Made by a program: the position numbers and the translations under genes
Assembly (NCBI GenBank): GCA_022695795.1
Contig: MU404093.1
Location: forward strand, 62,001-126,000
Direction: 5' to 3'
Length of the DNA stretch: 64,000 nt
Source of the DNA: Biscogniauxia marginata
Taxonomy: Eukaryota; Ascomycota; Sordariomycetes; Xylariales; Xylariaceae
The notes under the pieces: generated by a model
The model's database searches: none
What the model was told of the DNA's origin: nothing
Seen by the model: the letters and a program-made list of their open reading frames with translations, nothing else
In this document: positions 55,599 through 64,000 of the stretch, one piece after another
Layout of the letters: every line of letters begins with the position of its first letter
How positions within the stretch are numbered: position 1 is the first letter of the stretch

Positions 55599-57902
55599 AT
55601 GGCACCGGTATGCTGCACCCCAATTCTTTTAACTCCTTCACTCTTTCGTTCTCTATTCAACGTCTAGCTAGCTAACACCTCGAATAGTCAGCCAAAGCTA
55701 CAAACGGCGACCAAGATGCCCTCTCCCATGGTAAGCAGCTCTAGAACCCTCAATGTTGTGTGGACCAGGGAGCTGACAGCGTGTGCATAGGCAAGATCTA
55801 CTCCGTCTCCGGGTTCGTAAACACGATATCGGTCTCTGCCCGGCCCCCTCCTCCAAAGCTAACGCATCTCACAGACCCGTCGTCGTCGCCGAAGACATGA
55901 TCGGTGTCGCCATGTACGAACTTGTACGCTTTGTTTCTCTGTACCCCTCGGTCTACCTCCGCTCACAGCAGGATAGGTAAAAGTCGGTCATGATAACCTA
56001 GTTGGAGAAGTCATCCGAATCAACGGCGACCAGGCCACCATTCAGGTCTACGAGGAAACCGGTGCGTAACCTGGATTATAAAGATATATATGGAGAAAAT
56101 GAATTATGAAAAGAGTGAGAGTAAAGGTAAATATGATGGCTGACGAGAACATGTAGCCGGTGTAACCGTCGGCGACCCTGTCCAGAGAACCGGCAAGCCC
56201 CTTTCCGTCGAGCTCGGTCCTGGCCTATTACACAATATCTACGATGGAATCCAGCGGCCGCTCGAGAAGATTTCCGAAGAGTCTAAGAGTATCTATATCC
56301 CTCGTGGCATTGCCCTCCCAGCTCTCGATCGAAAGAAGAAATGGGAGTTTACGCCTACCCTGAAGGTCGGCGACCACATCTCGGGCGGTGATGTATGGGG
56401 AACTGTCTTCGAGAACTCGTTTATCAAGGTGCACAAGATCCTGCTGCCTCCTCGCGCGAGGGGTACTATCACGAAAATCGCCTCCAAGGGCGAGTACACC
56501 GTCGACGAGAAAATCCTCGAACTCGAGTTTAATGGTACCAAGACCGAGCACGGCATGATGCACACCTGGCCCGTCCGTGTCCCGCGACCGACGACAGAGA
56601 AACTCTCGGCCGACAGCCCCTTCGTTGTCGGCCAGAGAGTCTTGGACGCCCTTTTCCCGAGTGTCCAGGGCGGCACCGTCGCCATTCCCGGCGCTTTCGG
56701 CTGTGGCAAGACTGTCATTTCCCAGTCCGTCTCCAAGTTCTCCAACAGCGATGTCATCGTGTACGTCGGGTGCGGCGAGCGAGGCAACGAAATGGCCGAA
56801 GTCTTGAAGGATTTCCCCGAGCTGTCTATTGACGTCGATGGGCGCAAGGAACCCATCATGAAGCGAACAACGCTGATCGCCAACACCTCCAATATGCCCG
56901 TCGCCGCCCGAGAGGCCTCTATCTACACGGGTATCACTGTCGCCGAATACTTCCGTGACCAGGGCATGAACGTCGCCATGATGGCTGACTCGTCGTCACG
57001 GTGGGCCGAAGCTCTTCGTGAGATTTCCGGTCGTCTGGGTGAAATGCCTGCAGATCAGGGTTTCCCTGCTTACCTCAGTGCCAAGCTGGCCAGCTTCTAC
57101 GAGCGTGCCGGCAAGACCAGCTGTCTAGGCTCTCCCGAGCGCGAAGGCAGCGTCAGTATTGTCGGTGCCGTCAGCCCGCCTGGTGGTGACTTCTCGGATC
57201 CCGTCACCAGTTCGACGCTAGGTATCGTGCAAGTGTTCTGGGGTCTCGACAAGAAGCTCGCTCAGCGAAAGCATTTCCCTTCCATCAACACGTCCGCCTC
57301 GTATAGCAAGTACACCAACACGCTAGACAAGTGGTACGAGAAGGATTACCCCGAATTCCCGCGGCTACGCGACCAAGTCAAGGGGTTGCTCTCGGACTCG
57401 GAAGAACTAGACCAGGTCGTGCAGCTAGTCGGAAAGTCGGCGCTGTCGGACCCGGACAAGATCACCCTCGACATAGCCGCGCTGCTAAAGGAAGACTTCC
57501 TGCAGCAGAACGGTTACTCAGACTACGACCAATTCTGCCCCCTCTGGAAGACGGAATGGATGATGAAGCTCATGATGGGCTTCCACGACGAGGCGCAGAA
57601 GGCTATCGCCCAAGGCCAGAGCTGGGCCAAGGTCCGTGAGGCTACTAGCGATCTACAGGCGCAACTGCGAAGTCTGAAGTTTGAGGTCCCTAGCGACGGC
57701 GAGGATGTAATCACCAAGAAGGTACGTCTTGTCTGTTTTCCCCCGTTACGGATTAAATCATCTCTTTATGAAAATTTTTTTTTTTAAATTCCCCCCAACT
57801 TTTGGTAATCAATCCTCCATGCTGACCCAAATATTTGGTATTTAGTACGAAAGTATCCAGCAGGCAATGTTAGACAAGTTTGCATCGGTCATGGACGAGT
57901 AA
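55599..57902 (+). CDS. VMA1: V-type proton ATPase catalytic subunit A
   Basis: Seven exons are inferred: 55599-55607, 55688-55730, 55791-55812, 55875-55923, 55977-56061, 56157-57721 and 57846-57902, all in frame, giving 609 residues. The early short exons encode [25 protein letters not shown], the [10 protein letters not shown] strand and [13 protein letters not shown]. The nucleotide-binding P-loop is GAFGCGKTV (~248-256). [28 protein letters not shown] and [21 protein letters not shown] are the catalytic and subunit-contact blocks. The last 18 residues end KFASVMDE. Subunit A hydrolyses ATP in the V1 sector that acidifies vacuoles and Golgi. The VGCGERG site, where budding-yeast VMA1 carries an intein, is uninterrupted here. 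Length and exon pattern match filamentous ascomycete vma-1. Confidence 0.97.
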
Positions 57903-58080
57903 GAAATTATTATGTTAGGCTATGATCAGGGGTTTTTTGTTTTTTTGCATGCTACGGGGGTGCTGTATATAAAAATAGGCACACGGGAGGAGAAAGAGAG
58001 GGGGGGGAGGGAGAGGGAGATGGGTAGTAGAAAAGGGGTAGGTTGGCGGCTAGGGCCCTGGACATACACCCTCACCTCTT

Positions 58081-58110
58081 TGTGTGTGCGTGTGTGTGTG
58101 TGCGTGTGTG

Positions 58111-58143
<33 letters not shown>
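58081..58143 (+). repeat. (GT)n-rich microsatellite
   Basis: This is a TG-repeat of about 60 bases with regular GCG interruptions, in the probable 3' UTR of VMA1. Confidence 0.9.
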
Positions 58144-59100
58144 TTGATCAGCAGCATTAAAGTATTGTCAACGAGAAACTATCATCATTATTGAGTCTTT
58201 TTACTTGAAAGTAGATTTGCGTACTACATGCCTATGTAGTTTGGAAGTGGTAGTCTGTCTTAAATACTGAAGGTAAAACAGGGACTTTATACTGCAATGA
58301 GATGGATCAAATATGTACTTACATGGTTACCCCTATTTTCTTCTTCCTTTCTACTCTCTCTCCCTCCGGTTCCTATAGACGCTCTTCTCTCTTTTTCTTG
58401 CGCCCCCCACCCTTCACCCCTACCCTCTTTTCATTCCTTCTGTACGAGACTGGGTAGAGATATAGCATGTGGTTAATAGTAGCTATACACCATTGCCATC
58501 TTACAAGTTGAGTAAGTTTGTTTATTTATATCAAACATTCTTGAGAGAGAAAAAAAAGGTATATAATAATTGATAAATCAAAGTAACCTATATGCCCTTT
58601 CCCTTCCCTTCCTTTTCTTTCCTTTCTCCTAGCTTAATCCCAGCCCTAGTTAATTCCCTCTCCTTCCCCCCCTTTTCCCCTTTCCCCCTTTCCCTACCCC
58701 TTAATGCTGTGTATAATGCTACTTATATATTTATACAACCGCCCCCTTTTCTCTAAACTCCGTCGAATATAAAACAATTTCCCCAGCTTTCGCCTTTGCC
58801 CTTGTCCTTACCCCTTCCTTGTCCTCTCCCGTAAAACCTACCTAACCATGCTGTAAATGCAATTAAAACCCAAAAAAAGTTCACTTCGCTTCGCTAGTTT
58901 AACCATCAAATTAACCCCCCCTTCCCCTTTCCCTTACTAACCAAAGACATACATCCCTTCTGAAAATCTTTCATAAAACCTTCCCTCCCAATGCTGATAT
59001 GTATAATAATCGCCGCCTCCCGGACCCCGACAACCCAATGCTAATACAAATGAAAGGGAAAAAAGAAGAAAAAAAAACCCAATAGCGATGTAAACGAGTT

Positions 59101-59123
59101 TACTCTCTCTCTCTCTCTCTCTC
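59101..59123 (+). repeat. (CT)n microsatellite
   Basis: About 11 CT units. Confidence 0.9.
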
Positions 59124-59478
59124 TTCAACCTGAACTTTGAGAGTATAGAACAAGGCGGGCGGTGCGTTGTTGTCCACCCCTGATTCGAGCCCCCCCCTGG
59201 GGAGGGCAGGAACCGAGATCCGTTGATTTCCCCCAAATACCGCAAGGAAAGTTACCTTTCGTTAAACTTCCCCGGGGGAATTAAAAAAAAGTGACGTTCT
59301 CTTTAGCTCGTAATCGTAACCTTTTTATTGTTGTTAAAAAAAAACCAAAAAAAACCCCATCATCCCGCCCGTGATATAATAACCCATCAGCAAAAATCAT
59401 CATGATCCTTCATCATCATCATCACCACATAATCACCACAACAAAAGAGCAGATTCTCTTTTTTTTCTTCTTCTTCTT

Positions 59479-60420
59479 TTACTTCTCCCCGAGCAGCGCC
59501 CTGACCCTCTGTATGCGGTCCATGGCGCCCTCGAGGCGGTCGAGGCGGTCGCGCTTCTCCCGGTCGCGGCGCTCGAGCACCGAGACGCGGGCCTCGAGCT
59601 CGGCGCGGGCGCGCCGCTCCGCCGCCACCATCTCGTTGGCCTGCTCGAACAGCGTCACGCTGAGCTCCTCCACCTCCTTGCTCGTGTCGTGCAGCCGGCC
59701 CTCGGCCGCGGCCCGCAGCTCCTTCTCGCGCGTCAGCGCCTCGAGCAGGTCGTCCGCGCTCGGCGTCGGGCTCGGGCTCGTACCCCGGCTCTGACTCGAG
59801 TTCGCTCGGTGGTGGTGGTGGTGGTGGTGGTGTTGGTGGTGATTCCCCCCGTTCGGAAGCGGCAGCTGCGGGGAGGACAGGGACGCGAGGCTTTGCGACT
59901 GCGCTGTGAGAGTGTTGTTGTTGTTATTGTTGTTCGCGGATCTGCGGGGCGAGAGGAGCTGGCTTATGCGGGAGGCGGCGCCGGCGGGGAGAAACGAGGA
60001 CCGCGGACTGCTGGCGGGCGCGCTCGGGGTCGGGTTCGGGGTCTGAGGTCTATTGTTGTAGCCGCTGCTGAGGTTGTTGCTATTGTTGTTGGTGGTGCTG
60101 GAGGTGTTGTTGGTCGTCGCGGTGGTAGCGGCGGAGGTGGTGGAGGCGGCCCGCAGGCGCGACAGCTCGTCCTCGTAGTCGGCCCAGCGGTCGACGGCGG
60201 CGGCGGCCTTCTGGTTCAGCAGGCGGACCTGGGCCTGCAGGTCCTCGATCTGCTTCTGCGCCTGTAGGAGGGCGGCGTGCGAGTCGGTAAAGTCTGGCGG
60301 GAGCGACAGCCCGCAGTTCGGACAGCAAGCGCTCGTCGTCGTCGTTGTCGCAGACATGATGGAGGATTCGGCGGGCACTTTGGATGGCGGGACCGTCATG
60401 GTCATTGTCGCTGTAGACAT
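59479..60420 (-). CDS. Sec2-domain coiled-coil protein (Rab exchange-factor type)
   Basis: This single-exon frame of 313 residues starts at the ATG complement at 60418-60420. An N-terminal CCPNCGLSLPP motif (residues ~32-42) resembles half of a zinc ribbon. A first coiled coil follows (~48-92), then a long Asn/Ser/Pro-rich linker that includes an eight-His run. A second coiled coil at ~225-310 contains EVEELSVTLFEQANEMVAAERRA, the signature of the Sec2p/Rabin8 N-terminal domain that opens Rab GTPases of the Sec4/Rab8 group during exocytosis. The protein is much shorter than budding-yeast Sec2 and lacks its long C-terminal region, so it may be a reduced relative. Exchange activity is inference. 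The linker repeats (Asn, His, Ser runs) look expansion-prone. Confidence 0.8.
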   Translation of the reverse strand: MSTATMTMTVPPSKVPAESSIMSATTTTTSACCPNCGLSLPPDFTDSHAALLQAQKQIEDLQAQVRLLNQKAAAAVDRWADYEDELSRLRAASTTSAATTATTNNTSSTTNNNSNNLSSGYNNRPQTPNPTPSAPASSPRSSFLPAGAASRISQLLSPRRSANNNNNNNTLTAQSQSLASLSSPQLPLPNGGNHHQHHHHHHHHRANSSQSRGTSPSPTPSADDLLEALTREKELRAAAEGRLHDTSKEVEELSVTLFEQANEMVAAERRARAELEARVSVLERRDREKRDRLDRLEGAMDRIQRVRALLGEK

Positions 60421-62424
60421 TTCCGTTGCGGCCCCCCCCCCTTAATAAAGTGGTCCGGGTATTTGAAATGTTTCTGCTGCTACACCACGACCTGGCTCGA
60501 ATCCGGGGTTAAGAATGTGTGAGTGGCGGTGGCGTGCGCGGGGTGTTGACGTTGGATGCCGGTATTATAATATCGATGTCGATCGCGGCGAGAATACGTG
60601 ATGTGATGTGATGCCGGGGGAAATCGAATGGATCGAGGGTGAGTTTTCTAAATTCCAGCTTGGTCGTCGTCGATGTCCCTTATCCCGGGAAACTCGGACT
60701 TGTTGGGCAGCCTTTTTACTTTTATTCTCTGGAGAGAGTCGAGGCTGGGCGGGCTTGGGCTGTCTGACATATTTTTATGATTCGTCTAAAGTGCAATATG
60801 CATACCGACGTATTACATACCTGCAGTAAACGCAGCTGCCAGGGTCAGCATTAGTGCCTTCCAGTTATTTATGGTGGCGGGGCCTTGTCCTTGCATGCAC
60901 CCAGGTTTAGGTACTTAGGTACTGCGCCTCGTGGATTCGCGTGCGCCCAGTCTTGGAAGGTGCTGGCTTTGGGGACTTTCCAGTTTCATCTTCTTTCTTT
61001 ACATGCGTATTCCAAGTCCAACATATAGGTACTAGGTAGGTTACGATCATCTGATAGACTCCGCCTACTTCAATCAAAACAGTTGGAACGAATAAGGATA
61101 TCGTTTTAATGATTGTCTCTGGTACATAGGTACCTAACCCAACTCGGATTCCGTTCTGTGGAAGATACACCACCGTTATATTGTTAAGGTTTAAACTTTC
61201 CTCGCTAACCGAGTGCATCTGTTTCACAATCCGAACTTTAGATAAGGCTTAAGGGTTTCACCTCGAGCCACTTTTATTTTGCTTCGCGACAGAACCCACC
61301 TCTTATTTGTAGTGGCTAGGGGCACTCCCGTCACTTCCTGAATTACGGGCCGTGTTATAATTAATTGTTGGGTCCATTGTTTTCAGCTTCTGCATATCTA
61401 TGACCGGGATTCAGCCGCGTCATCACGAGACTTTGATAACTACAGTCATCACTAAATCGAGACAAGGCGATGCTGAGCCGCTTTGAGCAAGTAGGTATCT
61501 ATACGAGAAGTGTCTAAACATTCTGTTGTCTTGCTCATCTCATAGAGACCTTACAAGCCGCTCTAGAGATGGAATTTCATGACATTGCTCATACCACAGT
61601 AAGATGACAATACATTATCCTACAAGCTTAAACAAGTTAGTATGCGACGAACGGCAAACAACCGCCTTTTCTCATCATACTATGAGGTCGATTTTCTTCT
61701 CCCGTGTTACATGCTCAAGGTAGGTATATAAAACCGGTTAAATTTGCGAAATTGTTTATGAAGCCCCTTCCATATAGGCTTATAAAGCAAATATCCGTAA
61801 GAAATTGTGCACTTGTAAGGATAACAGGACAGGGGAACGCAAGATAATGTTTTAAGAAGAGCCCAAACCAATCTCACTTTCATATTCCAGTCACATCCTG
61901 AATCACACTAGATCTCACATGACGGCCCCTCTTGGAATATATTCCAACGTATCCTGGCCTCTAATGATACTCCGAAACTCGGGTTATCTTCTCCAGGCGA
62001 CAGGACGTCTTCTCTCAGTGCCTAACTAGCTAGCAATTGACTAGTTAGATATCATAGATAGATGCCTTAACCTCTTCTAACCTCAAGTGTGTACTTCCTC
62101 TCCAGTAGCCATGTCTGGGCCTGATCAGCTTTAATGAGACCTACATTCATTTTCTCAGCAATGGCTAACCTACGTACTATGCGACGGGCTCCTCTCAATG
62201 TAGTACTACTGCGCGGGCGCTTTCGGAGAAGAGCGCTTAGGAATATGACAACCTACCAACTCGAAGCGATTCCCCCCCGGGGAAAATATCCTGCCGCGGT
62301 GCATATCATTCCATACATATCCTCGTGTTTTTGTGAGAGGTTTGATAATATAGGTAGATGTGGCGTAGTAGGTATTGATGCCCGTCTGATGACGGTCTAG
62401 GGCGTGAGATATCATCAAACCCCC
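60421..62424. other. Spacer between the Sec2-domain gene and CSL4
   Basis: No gene is recognised. It holds the upstream region of the Sec2-domain gene, TAGGTA words near 60905 and 61030, and AT-rich DNA. Short open frames here have no protein-like composition. Confidence 0.45.
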
Positions 62425-63286
62425 TTAAAAAGGCTTCGCGACCTTCCTGCTCTCACCGAGGCCGGTCTCCGGGTCCTTGTACTCCTTCCAACTGACGGGA
62501 TACATGGTGTTTCCGGCCTCGCTGGTGGCCATGATGACGCCAAGCTCGTTGCTCGCCGTCGACAGGTAGTAGTTTGCCTGGTCACCTAGCGATATCTAGA
62601 AAAGAAAAGATTAGACAGACTTTTTCCTCCTCCGAGAGTAGATTATGAGAGAGAGAAGGAGAGACAAAGAGGTGGAGTAGGGGAGGGAAACAGAACAACA
62701 GAAAAAAACTCACCACCTGCGCCCTGACGATGTCGCCCGGGCGGAAGCTCTCGTATATCTTGACGCGGTCCTTCTCGGTGGCGCGCACGTCCTGCACGCG
62801 GATGAGGCCCTGCCACTCGGCCTCGAGCACCGTGTCGCCGACGACGAGGATCGCGACGGTGGCCTGCCGCGGCGTGATGCGCGTCACGCGGCACAGGACC
62901 ACGTTGTTCACCTCGGGCAGCACCTCACGCCTCTCCTTCCCCGGCGGCGAGGTGCTGCTGCTGCTACTGCTACTAGCTGCGCGTAATACCGATATGGTGG
63001 GCAGTGCCTGTGTTTGTTGCTGTTGGTGTTGGGTATTGCGGCCGTTGGAAGAGGAAGAGGAAGTCTGCTGCTGCTGTAGGGCGGCTATCCGGTGCAGGCG
63101 CTTGGCGGGGCCGGCCGGTGCTTGCTGTTGTGCTTTGGCCTTCTCGGGGGCTGGCGGGTGGGAGACGCTTACGGTGCCGAGCAGGGAGGAGTACAGGTTC
63201 GACTCGTGGATGTGCGTCCCCGAGCCGGCGACGTACTTGTCCGCCGGGCCCAGTAGCTGTCCCGGGACGGCAATGGTTTGCGTCAT
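62425..63286 (-). CDS. CSL4: Exosome complex subunit CSL4
   Basis: Exon 1 is 62714-63286 and exon 2 is 62425-62595 on the minus strand, joined in phase 0 over a 118-nt intron (GTGAGT donor, TCTAG acceptor), giving 247 residues. The start is the ATG complement at 63284-63286; the frame is open upstream but lacks another ATG before it. The N-terminal domain carries VPGQLLGPADKYVAGSGTHI, the typical exosome-cap ECR1_N motif. A Gln/Ser-rich insertion follows (~55-120). The S1 RNA-binding domain begins VLPEVNNVVLCRVTRITPRQATVAI and runs to GDIVRAQV. Exon 2 completes it (ISLGDQANYYLSTA, NELGVIMA) with the final zinc-ribbon-like region reduced. CSL4 caps the exosome, which degrades and processes RNA in nucleus and cytoplasm. 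The Gln/Ser insertion is longer than usual. Confidence 0.93.
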
Positions 63287-63811
63287 GGCGAGGCTCTTCG
63301 ACGGTGGCCTATGCAACTATTCTTTGGTGTTGAAAAAGAGTGGGAGGGGGGGGAAGCTTCATCGAAAAGTTACGTAGGTACTTTTATGCCTAAGGTAAAT
63401 TTAATTTTATCAGATGGGATTTTTTGATAAGTGATTAAATTGAATGATGCAAAGACGGTATCGGAGCTTTGCTCAACGCCGATCCCGTACAAGTGGTACA
63501 AGGTTTAATGCTAGCAGCTGATTGGCCAATGGCAGAAAATCGTGCGTGGTCCGGCTGCTTGGTGACTTGGTTCCTGAGGACCCACAAAAAAAGTTGTTGG
63601 ACCCCTGATTGCATATTATTGATTCTAAGCTTCCCTAATCAACAGCTCAGCTCTCACCGTTAATCTTTTTTTTCTACTTCCCTCTCTATTCGCTTTTATT
63701 AGCTTCTTTTTATTATTACCTGTTGTTTCTTTTTCACCATATTCTTCATCCCCTCGTTTTCGGTTTCTTCCTCTGTCTGCATTTCTTTCTCATTCCATCT
63801 TACACACCACA
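63287..63811. promoter_or_regulatory. Shared divergent promoter, CSL4 and right-edge gene
   Basis: About 525 bases separate the two starts. It contains a long T-rich leader (63660-63800) before the right-hand gene. No specific motif is called. Confidence 0.45.
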
Positions 63812-64000
63812 ATGCCTCCCAAAAAATCCTCAGGGTCGTCGCCGCCGCGCCGCGCAAACGGAGGAGCAGCAGCAGGAAAAGCAGCGGCAGGGAAAGCAAA
63901 AAGCTCTGGTTGCAGCTTTACGAAGCTGTTCGCCGTGCTTGCTGTAGTGGTCGGCATCTTTACGCCCGTAGTCTATTTTCTGGAGCAGAGGCTCGAGAGC
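63812..64000 (+). CDS. N-terminus of a membrane protein, cut by the window edge
   Basis: A frame opens at ATG 63812 (context cacaATGCC) and remains open to the end of the window, 63 codons. The first 33 residues are basic and Ala/Gly/Ser/Pro-rich (MPPKKSSGSSPPRR and on). A hydrophobic helix follows at ~38-56 (LFAVLAVVVGIFTPVVYFL), then EQRLES. This pattern suits a type II single-pass protein of the secretory pathway or ER with a short cytosolic tail. The family cannot be decided from so short a piece. Confidence 0.68.
   Translation, partial: MPPKKSSGSSPPRRANGGAAAGKAAAGKAKSSGCSFTKLFAVLAVVVGIFTPVVYFLEQRLES

Larger units (their letters stand above)
57903..59478. other. Convergent spacer between VMA1 and the Sec2-domain gene
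   Basis: The spacer starts with the VMA1 3' UTR and includes a long GT-rich microsatellite (58081-58143), C/T-rich DNA (58330-58960) and a (CT)n run at 59101-59123. No gene is recognised. Confidence 0.5.

Noticed and set aside
59805..59835. GGT-repeat as a noncoding microsatellite
   Set aside because: It is the antisense of the eight-His run in the Sec2-domain gene.
60480..60520. GGATTCGAGCC (minus strand) as a possible tRNA B box
   Set aside because: No cloverleaf can be formed from the flanks.
1..64000. CRISPR arrays, bacterial operons, prophage or insertion sequences
   Set aside because: Spliced eukaryotic genes occur throughout; no regularly spaced direct repeats or transposase frames were seen.

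Overview
This window is nuclear DNA of a filamentous ascomycete. The evidence is short GT-AG introns of about 45-150 nt with CTRAY-like branch sites, long simple-sequence-rich intergenic spacers, and genes whose closest recognisable relatives are Pezizomycotina proteins (SSD1/GUL-1, VMA1 in a Neurospora-like exon layout, Rds1-type ferritin-like proteins, a PKS-NRPS remnant). A Sordariomycete is likely; the frequent intergenic TACCTAGGTA-type words are compatible with that but prove nothing.

Layout. 0-5 kb: the 3' part of a divergent Rho-like GTPase gene, a U2 snRNA gene on the minus strand, a peroxisomal enoyl-CoA hydratase/isomerase and a small two-helix membrane protein. 5-7.5 kb: spacer with tandem and inverted TAGGTA repeats. 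7.5-13.5 kb: a 1983-residue protein with a DH-PH-like core and two internal repeat arrays. 16-17.7 kb: a RING-H2 protein (minus). 19-20.1 kb: a SAP-domain THO1-like RNA-binding protein with an optional last intron. 22.4-26.7 kb: SSD1. 29.2-30.2 kb: a secreted ferritin-like protein. 32.5-36.5 kb: a secreted GMC oxidoreductase followed by the decayed 3' end of a PKS-NRPS-type gene. 37.2-42.4 kb: GLE1, a TLG1/syntaxin-6 SNARE (minus) and a METTL25-type methyltransferase. 42.4-47.7 kb: a 5.3 kb stretch with no recognisable gene. 47.7-49.1 kb: a CASTOR-like ACT-domain protein. 52.0-54.5 kb: a secreted acid-sphingomyelinase-like phosphodiesterase. 55.6-57.9 kb: V-ATPase subunit A. 59.5-60.4 kb: a Sec2-domain protein (minus). 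62.4-63.3 kb: exosome subunit CSL4 (minus). The right edge cuts a membrane-protein gene.

Most genes are housekeeping functions in RNA biology (U2, THO1, SSD1, GLE1, CSL4), membrane traffic and signalling (Rho-like, DH-PH protein, TLG1, Sec2, V-ATPase, CASTOR-like), with a small accessory patch at 29-36.5 kb (secreted proteins and a biosynthetic relic). There is no operon logic. Two head-to-head pairs (TLG1/METTL25-like and CSL4/right-edge gene) share promoters of about 0.5 kb.

No clearly new molecular system stands out. The best leads are the repeat-bearing DH-PH protein with a possible uORF ending on ATGA, the alternative C-terminus of the THO1-like gene, the CASTOR-like ACT protein, the divergent Rho-like GTPase, and the decayed PKS-NRPS end beside an intact GMC oxidoreductase. 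Exon borders were read by eye from splice signals and reading frame; none is confirmed by transcript data.
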